NCBI RefSeq assembly: GCF_051414135.1
Contig: NZ_JBLKOA010000006.1
Span: forward strand, 193,382 to 257,381
Origin: Halovenus halobia
GTDB taxonomy: Archaea > Halobacteriota > Halobacteria > Halobacteriales > Haloarculaceae
Direction of reading: 5' to 3'
Length of the DNA: 64,000 nucleotides
Part shown: positions 15,938-24,535 of the stretch, piece by piece
Layout: every line of letters starts with the position of its first letter
How positions within the stretch are numbered: position 1 is the first letter of the stretch
Notes under the pieces: generated by a model
Told to the model about the DNA's origin: nothing
Databases searched by the model: none
Seen by the model: only the letters and a program-made list of their open reading frames with translations
Program-made: the position numbers and the translations under genes

Positions 15938-17241
15938 AACGTTGTCACCACCAGTAGCTGGAGCCACCCGGCGACGAAGCCGAGCACCGCGCCGAGCAGA
16001 ATCAACATCCACTCGTCTTCCTCGAAGGCTGGCCGCAGTAACTCCACGAACCCTTCGGGCGGGAGATTTCTGATGCGCTCGGTCATCCAGCCTTCGATTG
16101 CGTCGCTGCGTTCGTCGTTGAACTCGGGGTCCTGTAGCGGGCCGATTGTCTGGTCGACGCTCTCCTCCGCGAACGTCTCCCGCAGTCGCTCGTACTGCTG
16201 GTCGCCGGCGGCCATTCTGATTATGGGGGCGGCGAGGCCCACCGAGCGGTCGACTTCGGGTCGGATTGCGTCACGGATCATTTTTCGTGTGCGGTCTGAC
16301 TGGCTGCCGTGGATGAGATTCTCGGCGACGTTTCCGATCGTTACCACCTCTTCGGCGACTATCTCGGCGTACTTCGCCGCGGCAGTTGGTTGGCGCTTGA
16401 TAAAAAGCCCCTGGAGGCGAATGGGGCCGAGTTTGTACTCTTTGATCGGCCGGAAGATGATGTACAGGGCGATGTAGTTGGTGAGATAGCCAACCGCGAC
16501 GCCACAGAGCGGGAGCACCCACCACTTGTCGATGTACAGAAAGAGCGGGACCGAAAACAGGCCGAGAAAGGTCCCAATATAGAAGCCCGAGTTGACGATG
16601 AACTTCAGTTCGCGGTCCCCGACTTCCAGAAAGATCTGATTGATCAACTCGGGATTGCGGTCGAGGTGGCCGGCTATCATCTGGTTGATATCCAGCAGTT
16701 CGTCGATATTCTCGCCGATCTTCTCGGTAATCTCTTCGGCGATGCGCGGAAACCGGTTTTCCACGCGGGCGTGGATGAACTCGCGTGTCACTTCCGGTGC
16801 GTTGTGCCACAGTTCGGGATACTCTGACTGGATTACCTCTGTGGTCAACTCCCGGACCTCCTCCCGGGACTCGGTGACGATATGCGAGGCAATTCGGTCG
16901 GGGTCGAACCGCTCGTAAAACTCCGCTTCGGTCCCGATTTTGGCAATTCCTTTCTCCGCAGCGATGGTTCCCATCCGGGCCGACCGCGAGGGGATAATTC
17001 CCTGCCAGCCAACCCGGCCCTCGACGACGCCGGGAATCTGCTGGAGTCTCCGCGGGAGCGCGGGCGCGACCTGTCGCAGTCCCGGCATCGAGACGCCGAC
17101 GAAATCTGTCGGGTAGAACAGCATCCGAATCGCGACCCAGTTGGTGCCGTAGCCGATCAACCCCGTAATCAGTGGAATCGAAAGCAGTCGCCACTGCACG
17201 TCGGGCAAACTCACAACGGCGGCGACTTCTGATAGTAGCAT
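15934..17241 (-). CDS. DUF445 family membrane protein
   Basis: The 435-residue protein begins with a hydrophobic segment containing PLITGLIGYGTNWVAIRMLF, which is the DUF445 signature, has a central cytoplasmic helical domain, then GYLTNYIALYIIF, the second copy of that signature, and ends in a transmembrane helix. The duplicated GY(G/L)TN-type motif at both halves is characteristic. The role of DUF445 proteins is not established. First gene of a two-gene operon with the DUF4393-like gene. ATG 17241 was chosen over the longer basic leader. Confidence 0.82.
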   Translation of the reverse strand: MLLSEVAAVVSLPDVQWRLLSIPLITGLIGYGTNWVAIRMLFYPTDFVGVSMPGLRQVAPALPRRLQQIPGVVEGRVGWQGIIPSRSARMGTIAAEKGIAKIGTEAEFYERFDPDRIASHIVTESREEVRELTTEVIQSEYPELWHNAPEVTREFIHARVENRFPRIAEEITEKIGENIDELLDINQMIAGHLDRNPELINQIFLEVGDRELKFIVNSGFYIGTFLGLFSVPLFLYIDKWWVLPLCGVAVGYLTNYIALYIIFRPIKEYKLGPIRLQGLFIKRQPTAAAKYAEIVAEEVVTIGNVAENLIHGSQSDRTRKMIRDAIRPEVDRSVGLAAPIIRMAAGDQQYERLRETFAEESVDQTIGPLQDPEFNDERSDAIEGWMTERIRNLPPEGFVELLRPAFEEDEWMLILLGAVLGFVAGWLQLLVVTTL

Positions 17242-17428
17242 ACTTCCTCTCTCCCGACCGCGACACCGTCGGTGTACGTCTGTCCTTCGTTCCGCCGGGT
17301 TCATTTATCTTTTAGTTGCCCGACCAGCGAGGGTCGATGAACCCGATGACTTTCGTTGTCGTTGAGTGGTGTTCAGTGTGTTTAATCGGCAAGTATTAAT
17401 GTTCACCGAAACAAACTATCAGTCACCA

Positions 17429-17971
17429 ATGACAGATACACCACTTTCGGCGTTCTTTGACCTGCAGCGGACAGCGATTCGACAAACCGGCGTAGCCGCA
17501 GAGGAACTGCTCCGGTTCCCGGCGGAGTTCGGCGGGACCGCGCTTGCCGGCATTGACTCGGGGCGCGGACTGAGCGAGCAGGCTGTCGAACTCTCTCGGC
17601 AGTCGGCCCACCGCTCACTCGACGCGACAGAATCCGTCGTCGGGGGAGATATCGAACAGATTCGAGACTCCGTCGACGAAGCGTTCGACCTCTTTCAGGC
17701 ACAACAGGACAGTTTCTTCGGCACTGCCGGCCAGCAGTCTGGGGCCGACCAGGCAGTTGCGGGAGTGCAGGACCAGGTCGACCTGCTGCTCGAAGTCAAC
17801 GAAGCGGTCGAGGCCCAGGTCGAGACGCTGCTCGAGGGTTCGCTGGCCGCCGAGGAGTTCCCCGGTCAACTTGACGAGGTTCTCGACCAGTTCGAGGAGC
17901 AGGTCGATACGTTCGCTGGAAGCAACACTGAGCCAACAACCATCGAGATCGACTCGGGCGACGACGCCTGA
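17429..17971 (+). CDS. Phasin-like amphipathic helical protein
   Basis: The 180-residue protein starts MTDTPLSAFFDLQRTAIRQT (ATG 17399 in frame is an alternative). It is almost entirely amphipathic helix with regular glutamine and leucine spacing (IEQIRDSVDEAFDLFQAQQD; LLEVNEAVEAQVETLL) and no membrane helix. Phasins coating polyhydroxyalkanoate granules have this character, and haloarchaeal PhaP-like proteins are known, but PHA synthase genes are not in the window. It stands just upstream of the HMG-CoA reductase on the same strand. Confidence 0.6.
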   Translation: MTDTPLSAFFDLQRTAIRQTGVAAEELLRFPAEFGGTALAGIDSGRGLSEQAVELSRQSAHRSLDATESVVGGDIEQIRDSVDEAFDLFQAQQDSFFGTAGQQSGADQAVAGVQDQVDLLLEVNEAVEAQVETLLEGSLAAEEFPGQLDEVLDQFEEQVDTFAGSNTEPTTIEIDSGDDA

Positions 17972-18070
17972 ACTTTCAGAACTGACTCGCTGGTCGCACA
18001 CGCTGTGACGTTTTTCTCGCTCTGAACAACGAGAAATGTAGTGCAGGTGATATCGAGGTTCGAAATCATT

Positions 18071-19723
18071 ATGACCGATAGTGTTGATATCCGAGATACG
18101 CAGATGGTTATACCAAAACCAGACAGTGGGATTCTGAAACGGTTGTACGCGAACCTGCTCAGCTCCGGGGGCGCAATTTCACTCGACATCCCTGACAAGG
18201 TGTTGAAACGACTCTACACCTACGGGAGCCTGAAAAATACTGATGACGGCATCGAGTACGAAGTGAAAAACCGCTTACAGGACGCGAAGTTTGCGGGGAT
18301 CAAGAAACTCCGTATCAACGGTGACGAGATCGACCTCGACAGGGTGCAGATGGAGACGGCCGATGGCCAGACCTTCCGTGTGAACGAGGTAACGAAAAAC
18401 GACCCAATCTCGTTTGCGGTCGGGCGCACGGTCGTCATCACCGTCGAGGGAATGGAACTGCCGACGGGCGACCACGAGATCTACACCGAGTTCATCGCCG
18501 AACCGTTCGGCGAACTCTCCCTGGAAATCGGCGATACGATCCGCGACGAGGGCCAGATTACGAGCATTCCGCGCGACGAAGCAAACAACTACAGCGAGGA
18601 AGCAATCGCCGACCGCCACGAGTGGCTCGAAGAGAAAACTGGCGTCGAACTCGAACACGTACCGGAGTACTCCTTCGACGCCGAGCGCGGAGAGGGTAAC
18701 ATCGAGAACTTCATCGGCGTGGCACAGATGCCACTGGGTATCGCCGGGCCAGTCCAAGTCAACGGTGAACACGCCGACGGCGAGTACCCCATTCCGATGG
18801 CGACGACCGAAGGAACACTGGTCGCCTCTTACAGTCGTGGGATGAAGGCAATCAACATGTCCGGTGGCGCGAAGACGACGGTCACTGACGACCGAATGAA
18901 CCGCGCGCCGGTGTTCGTCTTCGAGGACGCCCGGAAGGCCCGTGACTTCCGCGATTGGGTCTTCGAGCACCAGGAAACCGTCGAGGAGAAAGCAGAGGAA
19001 ACCTCGAGCGTGGCGAATCTCGTCCGCATCGAGGATTACATGACCAACAACTTCGCCCACCTCCGGTTCAGCTACGAAACCGGCGACGCCGCCGGCCAAA
19101 ATATGGTCGGCAAGGCAACCTTTGCGGCGTGTAACTGGATTCTCCAGGAGTATCCGGGCTACGTCGAGAACTTCTATCTCGAGGGCAACTTCGGCACCGA
19201 CAAGAAGGCCTCGAAGGTCAACGACCTGATGACACGCGGGAAACGCGTCACTGCCGAGGTCACCCTCAGCGAGGATACCTGTATCCACCACCTCGGTGCC
19301 GAACCCGAGAGTCTCGACCACCACGGCAAGATTGCGACGCTGGGGTCGTTTTTCTCCGGTGCGGACACCAACGGCGCACACCCTGCCAACGGACTCGCCT
19401 CGCTGTTCATCGCCTGTGGACAGGACGAGGCCAACGTGGCCGAGTCACACTCGGCGATGATCAACACGACGCTGTTGCAGGACAACTCGCTGCATATCTC
19501 CGTGACGATTCCGTCGCTTATCGTCGCAACCTACGGCGGCGGAACGGGCATGCCAACCCAGCAGGAGTGTCTCTCGATGCTCGACTGTGATGGTGCCGGC
19601 AACGTCAACAAGTTCGCAGAGATTGCCGCGGCGACGGTGCTCGCCGGCGAAATCTCACTCGGTGCCGCAATCTCGGCCTCTGACTGGGTGACCAGCCACG
19701 AATCGCTCGGCCGGAACCGCTAA
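18071..19723 (+). CDS. HMG-CoA reductase with an unusual N-terminal beta domain
   Basis: From about residue 165 this 550-residue protein is a class I type HMG-CoA reductase: catalytic Glu in MATTEGTLVASYSRG, Lys in GNFGTDKKAS, Asp in ACGQDEANVAES, and the C-terminal His of TSHESLGRNR. The enzyme makes mevalonate for archaeal isoprenoid lipids. Typical haloarchaeal versions have about 400 residues; here residues about 45-155 form an extra beta-rich domain (YTYGSLKNTDDGIEYEVKN, then LPTGDHEIYTEF) resembling DUF6379/C-glycoside deglycosidase beta subunits. ATG 18071 is chosen since the 18041 start adds an atypical leader. It may be a second reductase in this genome. Confidence 0.88.
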   Translation: MTDSVDIRDTQMVIPKPDSGILKRLYANLLSSGGAISLDIPDKVLKRLYTYGSLKNTDDGIEYEVKNRLQDAKFAGIKKLRINGDEIDLDRVQMETADGQTFRVNEVTKNDPISFAVGRTVVITVEGMELPTGDHEIYTEFIAEPFGELSLEIGDTIRDEGQITSIPRDEANNYSEEAIADRHEWLEEKTGVELEHVPEYSFDAERGEGNIENFIGVAQMPLGIAGPVQVNGEHADGEYPIPMATTEGTLVASYSRGMKAINMSGGAKTTVTDDRMNRAPVFVFEDARKARDFRDWVFEHQETVEEKAEETSSVANLVRIEDYMTNNFAHLRFSYETGDAAGQNMVGKATFAACNWILQEYPGYVENFYLEGNFGTDKKASKVNDLMTRGKRVTAEVTLSEDTCIHHLGAEPESLDHHGKIATLGSFFSGADTNGAHPANGLASLFIACGQDEANVAESHSAMINTTLLQDNSLHISVTIPSLIVATYGGGTGMPTQQECLSMLDCDGAGNVNKFAEIAAATVLAGEISLGAAISASDWVTSHESLGRNR

Positions 19724-19728
19724 TCTCC

Positions 19729-22116
19729 TCACTCACGCTCCGGTCGTTCTCGTTTCAACAGATACCCACCAGCCCCAGCCCCAGCGAGCGCGGCCCCGAT
19801 TCCGAATCCAGGCCCGGACTCGTCGCTGCTCGGTGACTGACTCTCGTTCTCTCGGGTCGGTTCGGTGCTCCGTTCGGTCGTGTCTTCTGTGGGTTGGTTC
19901 TCCTCGTCTTGCTCGTCAGTCTGGTCCTCGGTCGACTCTGTCTCGTCTGTCGAGCCATCGCCCGCGCGCTCCTCGTCGGTGGAATCGGTCTGGTCGGTGG
20001 TGTCGTCTGAGTCGGTCTCCTCAGAATCCGCCTCGCTGTCTGTCTGGTCGGCAGTCACGTTGATTTCGCTCAACACTGTCTCGTCGACCATCAACTCGTA
20101 CGTTCCCGGCGAGCCGAACGCCTGAGTCACCCTGAAGGTGTACTGTCTGGTTCCGCTAGCCTCCTCCAGCACTGTCTGTTGCTCGCCGCCAACGGTGACG
20201 GGCAGTTCGATTCGTCTCTCGCAGTTGTCGTTCCGGAGTGCGTGAATCGTGTAGGTCACCTCGTCGCCGGGGTTGATTTCCGACACCTCGTCCGCCCAGA
20301 TGTACTGCTCGGTGTCGGCGGTGAAGATTTGGGTGAACTCGATTTCGGTGACCGCCAGCGAGCAGTCCCCGGCAGCATTTTCGACGCGCGCAAGCGCGAC
20401 ATCGTCGACGACAGTGAGTCGTCGCGAGAAGCCCTTTACTGGACTCGTCGCGTCGACTGCGCTGGCGCCGAGCTGGTAGGTGCCCGGCGTCGAGGGCGCG
20501 TCGAACTCGACGGTCACTTTCTCCGTCCCCGGTCCGAACGTCACCTCGCGCTCGTCTATCGTCCGGTCACCGATGGAAAAGGCGACTCGTTCGGTCACCT
20601 GCGAGTCGAACTCGGTCGCGGTCGGGTCAACTGTCAGCCGGACGCGCTCACCGGTTCTGACCTTTCCGGCGAGCAAGAGTGCGGAGTTCCCCTCGGGGAC
20701 GGCAATCGAGTCCCAGTCCAGATTGAGTGCTGGCTGGCGGACGTAGACCGTTCGCTCGCTGGTTCGACCGTCGACCGTGATTTCGTAGTCGTACGCCCCC
20801 GGTTCGAGTCCACCGGGAATCGTGTGTGCGAGCGTCAGCGGAGTCGTCGAATCCCGTTCCAATTCGACCGTCTGCTCGGCGACCGTCCTGTTCGCGAGCG
20901 ACAGGGTAACCGTCTCCGTTCGTGCGAGACCGCGGTTCACAATCGAGGCGTTCAGCGTCGCCTGCGCGCCCACGACACCACGGTAGTCCGCGTTCCGGTC
21001 TGCCGGATAGGTCAGGCCCGCACCGCGAGTTATGTCGGTCACCGCCAACGTGGGACTCGACCCGTCTGACACGAACCGACTGAGGATGTCCTGGCTCGCT
21101 TTCCGGCGCTGTCCGTCGACGGTCACGTAAAGCGTGACAGTCGTGTCTGCGGGGTTGTCGATTGTCCGGGTGATGACCGGACCGGTCGCATCGACGGCGC
21201 CGTCCCCGTCGAAGTCCCACTCGTAGGCGCTGGGTCGCGCTGGATACCACGACCGCCCCAACTGCTCGATGACGCCGGGCGTCCGGGCGTCGAAGGTCAC
21301 CTCCGTCCCCGCCGAGACGACGAACGGGTCGTATGTGAACCCGGGTAATGCGGTCGGCCCCTCGCTGAGTCGCTGGCGCTGCTGGCCGCGCTGGTCGAGA
21401 AACTGCTCTCGGACCGTGCTGAACTCCGTTCCCGTGATGGCTTCGAGTTCCTCGGCGACGCTTCCGCCGGCGGGGAAGTACCACGCCTGCTCGTACAGCA
21501 CGTCGAAGGCCTCGCGGCCGTACTCGTGGAGCAGGAACTCGTTGAACAGCGCGAGTTGGGCGTACTCCTCCGAGGCCACGTCGACGTCCCGGACGGTGAA
21601 ATACCAGTCCTTGTCGAAGTCGAAGGTCGCCCGCTGTGCCAGTTCGGTGCTGGGCACGCTCAGGTACTCTGCCGTCCCTTCGATACCGATTGCGAGCGGT
21701 TGCTGTCCCCCGGGAGAGCCAATCCCCGCGACGTCCTGGTAGCGGTGGACCAGTTCGTGGTAGAGCAGTTCGGGGTCACCCTCGGAGATGTAGATGGTCT
21801 TGTCCGACCCGTCGTAACAACCAGCGGCGTTGTCGTCTCCACAGGGGAGGGTCGACTCGCTGGTGAGTGCCACCCGGAGGCGCCCCTCCTTCGGATTCTG
21901 GCCGAACCGCTGGAAGAGCACGCTGTAGTACTCGTCGGCGACTGACGCCACCGCTTCGGCGTCGGCCTCCATTCCCTCCTCGTAGGTAATCACGAAGTGG
22001 TCGGTCTCGATTCGCTGTTCGGAATCCTGCGTCGCGCCGGCGGCAGGGTCGGCGGCAACGCCGAGCACTCCGACGGTAGTTACCACCAGAAACGCAACTA
22101 GAAGCCGTGACCTCAT
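19729..22116 (-). CDS. PGF-CTERM surface protein with gluzincin-like HELVH metallopeptidase and PKD domain
   Basis: The 795-residue protein has a Sec signal (residues 1-28), a domain with HELVHRYQDVAG (HExxH, near residue 122) like gluzincin MA-clan peptidases, a PKD domain around YEWDFDGDGAVDATGP (about 298-345), CARDB-like repeats, a Thr/Asp/Glu-rich low-complexity stalk, and a C-terminal PGFGIGAALAGAGAGGYLL followed by basic residues. The last part is the PGF-CTERM signal processed by archaeosortase A, which links proteins to lipid. It should be an S-layer-associated surface protease or adhesion protein; substrate unknown. Confidence 0.85.
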   Translation of the reverse strand: MRSRLLVAFLVVTTVGVLGVAADPAAGATQDSEQRIETDHFVITYEEGMEADAEAVASVADEYYSVLFQRFGQNPKEGRLRVALTSESTLPCGDDNAAGCYDGSDKTIYISEGDPELLYHELVHRYQDVAGIGSPGGQQPLAIGIEGTAEYLSVPSTELAQRATFDFDKDWYFTVRDVDVASEEYAQLALFNEFLLHEYGREAFDVLYEQAWYFPAGGSVAEELEAITGTEFSTVREQFLDQRGQQRQRLSEGPTALPGFTYDPFVVSAGTEVTFDARTPGVIEQLGRSWYPARPSAYEWDFDGDGAVDATGPVITRTIDNPADTTVTLYVTVDGQRRKASQDILSRFVSDGSSPTLAVTDITRGAGLTYPADRNADYRGVVGAQATLNASIVNRGLARTETVTLSLANRTVAEQTVELERDSTTPLTLAHTIPGGLEPGAYDYEITVDGRTSERTVYVRQPALNLDWDSIAVPEGNSALLLAGKVRTGERVRLTVDPTATEFDSQVTERVAFSIGDRTIDEREVTFGPGTEKVTVEFDAPSTPGTYQLGASAVDATSPVKGFSRRLTVVDDVALARVENAAGDCSLAVTEIEFTQIFTADTEQYIWADEVSEINPGDEVTYTIHALRNDNCERRIELPVTVGGEQQTVLEEASGTRQYTFRVTQAFGSPGTYELMVDETVLSEINVTADQTDSEADSEETDSDDTTDQTDSTDEERAGDGSTDETESTEDQTDEQDEENQPTEDTTERSTEPTRENESQSPSSDESGPGFGIGAALAGAGAGGYLLKRERPERE

Positions 22117-22254
22117 CGACTACACCACCTCTGCCCAACCAACTTGGCTGTCCCAACGTAGTTATCTGCCGGCTGTCGCGAGCGGCGTTCACACATACGA
22201 ACGCCACGCTGGGCGGTGCTGTTAATGTTTGTGGTCCAACCGAGGAACGTCTCC

Positions 22255-22701
22255 TCACTTGGTCAGAGCCGATAGCTCCGTCAGGAGCCATCTGTCCCCG
22301 TCTTTGACGACGGTGGCATAGCCATCGAAAGGGCCACGCTCGCCCATGTCGACATCGACGGAGACGAACGCGTAGTTCTCGAACCCTTCTCGTCCGATGT
22401 ACTCGGCCATCCGCTCGCGAACGGCTGTCGCCGAGCGGTCGGTCCTGCTCGCGTAGCGCTCGGCTGAGTGGACTCGCACTGTCTCCACGGTGACCGACTG
22501 CTGTTCGATATCGGGATTGTCTGCGAGGGTCAGTTCGTCGATTCGCTCGTCGTCGCCGGCGTTGATGGCCGCCAGCAGATTTCTAACCGCTGCCTCGGGG
22601 CCACTCGCCTGTGTGGTTGTGGGGGTGGCGTCAGTTCCGGTACAACCCGCGACCCCGATGGCGGCGACTGCTGCCAGCACGCTGCGTCGAGGGAGGTTCA
22701 C
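22255..22701 (-). CDS. Tat lipoprotein of unknown function
   Basis: The 148-residue protein starts at GTG 22701 with a twin-arginine signal (LPRRSVLAAVAAIG) ending in the lipobox VAGC at residue 20, so it would be lipid-anchored outside the membrane. The mature part resembles NTF2-like or DUF4878-type folds (AVRNLLAAINAGDDERIDEL and DGDRWLLTELSALTK). It lies between the PGF-CTERM protein and a DUF3592-like protein, all on the minus strand. Confidence 0.8.
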   Translation of the reverse strand: MNLPRRSVLAAVAAIGVAGCTGTDATPTTTQASGPEAAVRNLLAAINAGDDERIDELTLADNPDIEQQSVTVETVRVHSAERYASRTDRSATAVRERMAEYIGREGFENYAFVSVDVDMGERGPFDGYATVVKDGDRWLLTELSALTK

Positions 22702-22742
22702 AGGTGCCTCTCGACGAGGGGGACAAATGAATCTACTCCCGA

Positions 22743-23705
22743 TTAAATGAGGGCCCGCAGGACGACCCCGAGACAGAACAGTGCCACCGCGATGGCAAAG
22801 CCGGTGCGCCCGACTCGTTTCCCGTAGTCGTCGAGTTTGTCGCTGTCTGTTCTGAGAATCGTCACCAGCCGCGTCGGGTGCGTGAACGGGCTCGGTGGCC
22901 GTGGCTCGGGAATGGACTCGCGCAGACGGCGGTACTCCGTAAACGACCAGCTCCCGTACAGGAGGAGTCCACCGATGACGGAGAGAAACGAGACGAACGC
23001 AGTCACGACTGCAAGTCCGGCCGGGTCGGTTACCGTCGCCTCGACGTGTGCGTCCTCGGCGGCGGCGAGGAGCAGGACTGTCGCCACCAGCGTGAGCACG
23101 AACATCACCGCTCCGCCAGCGATAACTCGCTTGCTGAGCCAGTTGATGCGGTCGCGGTCGACCCCGAACAGCGTTCCGCTCGCTACCTCGCGTTCGTCCG
23201 CCGGCGCGACCCCAGTCTCTTGCCCGGGCGTCTGTGCGCCGGCAGCGTTGAGCACCGTCAGCAGAAGTACCAGCCCGCCGCCGCCCGCGAGCCAGAGCGG
23301 CCCGCTCGTTCGGCGGGGTTCGAGAAAGGCCCCGTCTGGGTCCGATGGCTCGACGTAGGCTGTCGTCGCCTCGTTTTGTTCGTGGGAGGCGAGTACCGAC
23401 TGAGCCTTCGACTCCGTCTCGAAGGTTGGACTGAGTGTCGTCGGGTACAGTCGATTGCTCTCGTAGGCCGTGCCCTCGTACTCGTAGGTGAACACGACAG
23501 TTACCTCGTACCGCACGCCGCGAGTGCCGGTCTCCTCGATGTCTGTCTCCGTGACCGTCGCATTCACTGCGACAGCCTCCTCGATGGCCGCTGACTGCTG
23601 TGTGTAATCGTAGCCAGCGTACCCGATGGCGCCCACACAGAGCACCATCACGAGGAGTGTCGCTCCCGTCAGTCTGACCGGCACGCTACCGACAGACAGC
23701 TCCAT
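22743..23705 (-). CDS. DUF3592-like membrane protein
   Basis: The 320-residue protein has a first transmembrane helix at about 11-28, an extracellular beta domain (VNATVTETDIEETGTRGVRY, then VVFTYEYEGTAYESNRLYP) that matches the DUF3592 pattern, and four further helices. ATG 23705 is preferred over the frame's upstream extension. No function is known for the family. It precedes the lipoprotein gene by 41 nt, so the two are likely co-transcribed. Confidence 0.75.
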   Translation of the reverse strand: MELSVGSVPVRLTGATLLVMVLCVGAIGYAGYDYTQQSAAIEEAVAVNATVTETDIEETGTRGVRYEVTVVFTYEYEGTAYESNRLYPTTLSPTFETESKAQSVLASHEQNEATTAYVEPSDPDGAFLEPRRTSGPLWLAGGGGLVLLLTVLNAAGAQTPGQETGVAPADEREVASGTLFGVDRDRINWLSKRVIAGGAVMFVLTLVATVLLLAAAEDAHVEATVTDPAGLAVVTAFVSFLSVIGGLLLYGSWSFTEYRRLRESIPEPRPPSPFTHPTRLVTILRTDSDKLDDYGKRVGRTGFAIAVALFCLGVVLRALI

Positions 23706-23809
23706 GCTTCCGGGTTCTGTCCGAGTGGCATATAATAACGCCAGTCTCGTTTCGGAGCCGGAAACGCGCGAGCCGTCAGCTATTACAGCACTGGCCCGTA
23801 CCTGCCGGT

Positions 23810-24535
23810 ATGGCACTCTCTCGGCTCCCGCTGGCGACGGCCCGCAGTGTCGGGGCTGTCGAGTTCCTTGAGCGCGTCCTGCCCGGCTGGGCTGCGGGAC
23901 TGATGGCCGTACTCACCCAACTCGGGGACTTCTGGTTTCTGACCGTGTTGCTTGGACTCTGTTACTGGCGGCTCCCAGCACAGCGTGTCGATGTCGCTGG
24001 ACTGTTTGCAACAGCGCTTGGCGGCCTCGGTCTCTACCGGACGCTGAAACACACCATCGAGGCCCCCCGGCCGACGACGGTCCCAGTTGACCCAAGCGAG
24101 GTTCCCGGCCTGCTCCGACCGCTGTACGAGAATGCGATTGCTGCGGGCGGCTTTGGCTTTCCTAGCGGCCACGCGACCACCGCGACGCTTCTGTACGTCG
24201 GGCTGGCTGTCGTGTTGCCTGTCGGGACCCGACGACAGCGATTTGCTGGCGCTGGCGTGTTCATCGGAACGGTCTGTTTCAGCCGACTCGCACTGGGTGT
24301 GCACAACCTCGTCGACGTGCTGGCTGGGATCCCAACCGGACTGCTCGCGCTGGCGCTGTTTTTCTGGCTGCCAGCGCAGTACGCTCCGGACCGCCGCGTC
24401 ACCGTTGGCTTCGCTGCTGTCCTTCCGTTCGCAGGGCTGTACTATCTTGCCAGCGGCGGGGCACAGACAGCAGTTGAACTCGGTGTTCTCGGGCTGGTTG
24501 CGCTTGTGGTCTGGGAACAATTCGGCGCCAACTGA
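23810..24535 (+). CDS. PAP2-family membrane phosphatase
   Basis: The 241-residue protein has six hydrophobic segments and the three PAP2 motifs: KHTIEAPRPTT (KxxxxxxRP), FPSGHATT (PSGH) and SRLALGVHNLVDV (SRxxxxxHxxxD). Such enzymes dephosphorylate lipid phosphates such as polyprenyl diphosphate on the outer face. Catalytic His residues of motifs 2 and 3 are present. Its stop abuts the stop of thrS in the convergent orientation with no bases between. Confidence 0.9.
   Translation: MALSRLPLATARSVGAVEFLERVLPGWAAGLMAVLTQLGDFWFLTVLLGLCYWRLPAQRVDVAGLFATALGGLGLYRTLKHTIEAPRPTTVPVDPSEVPGLLRPLYENAIAAGGFGFPSGHATTATLLYVGLAVVLPVGTRRQRFAGAGVFIGTVCFSRLALGVHNLVDVLAGIPTGLLALALFFWLPAQYAPDRRVTVGFAAVLPFAGLYYLASGGAQTAVELGVLGLVALVVWEQFGAN

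Noticed and set aside
14630..17241. Confirmed abortive infection system
   Set aside because: Only the domain resemblance suggests it; no toxin, reverse transcriptase or other defence genes lie nearby, so it is kept as a hypothesis.
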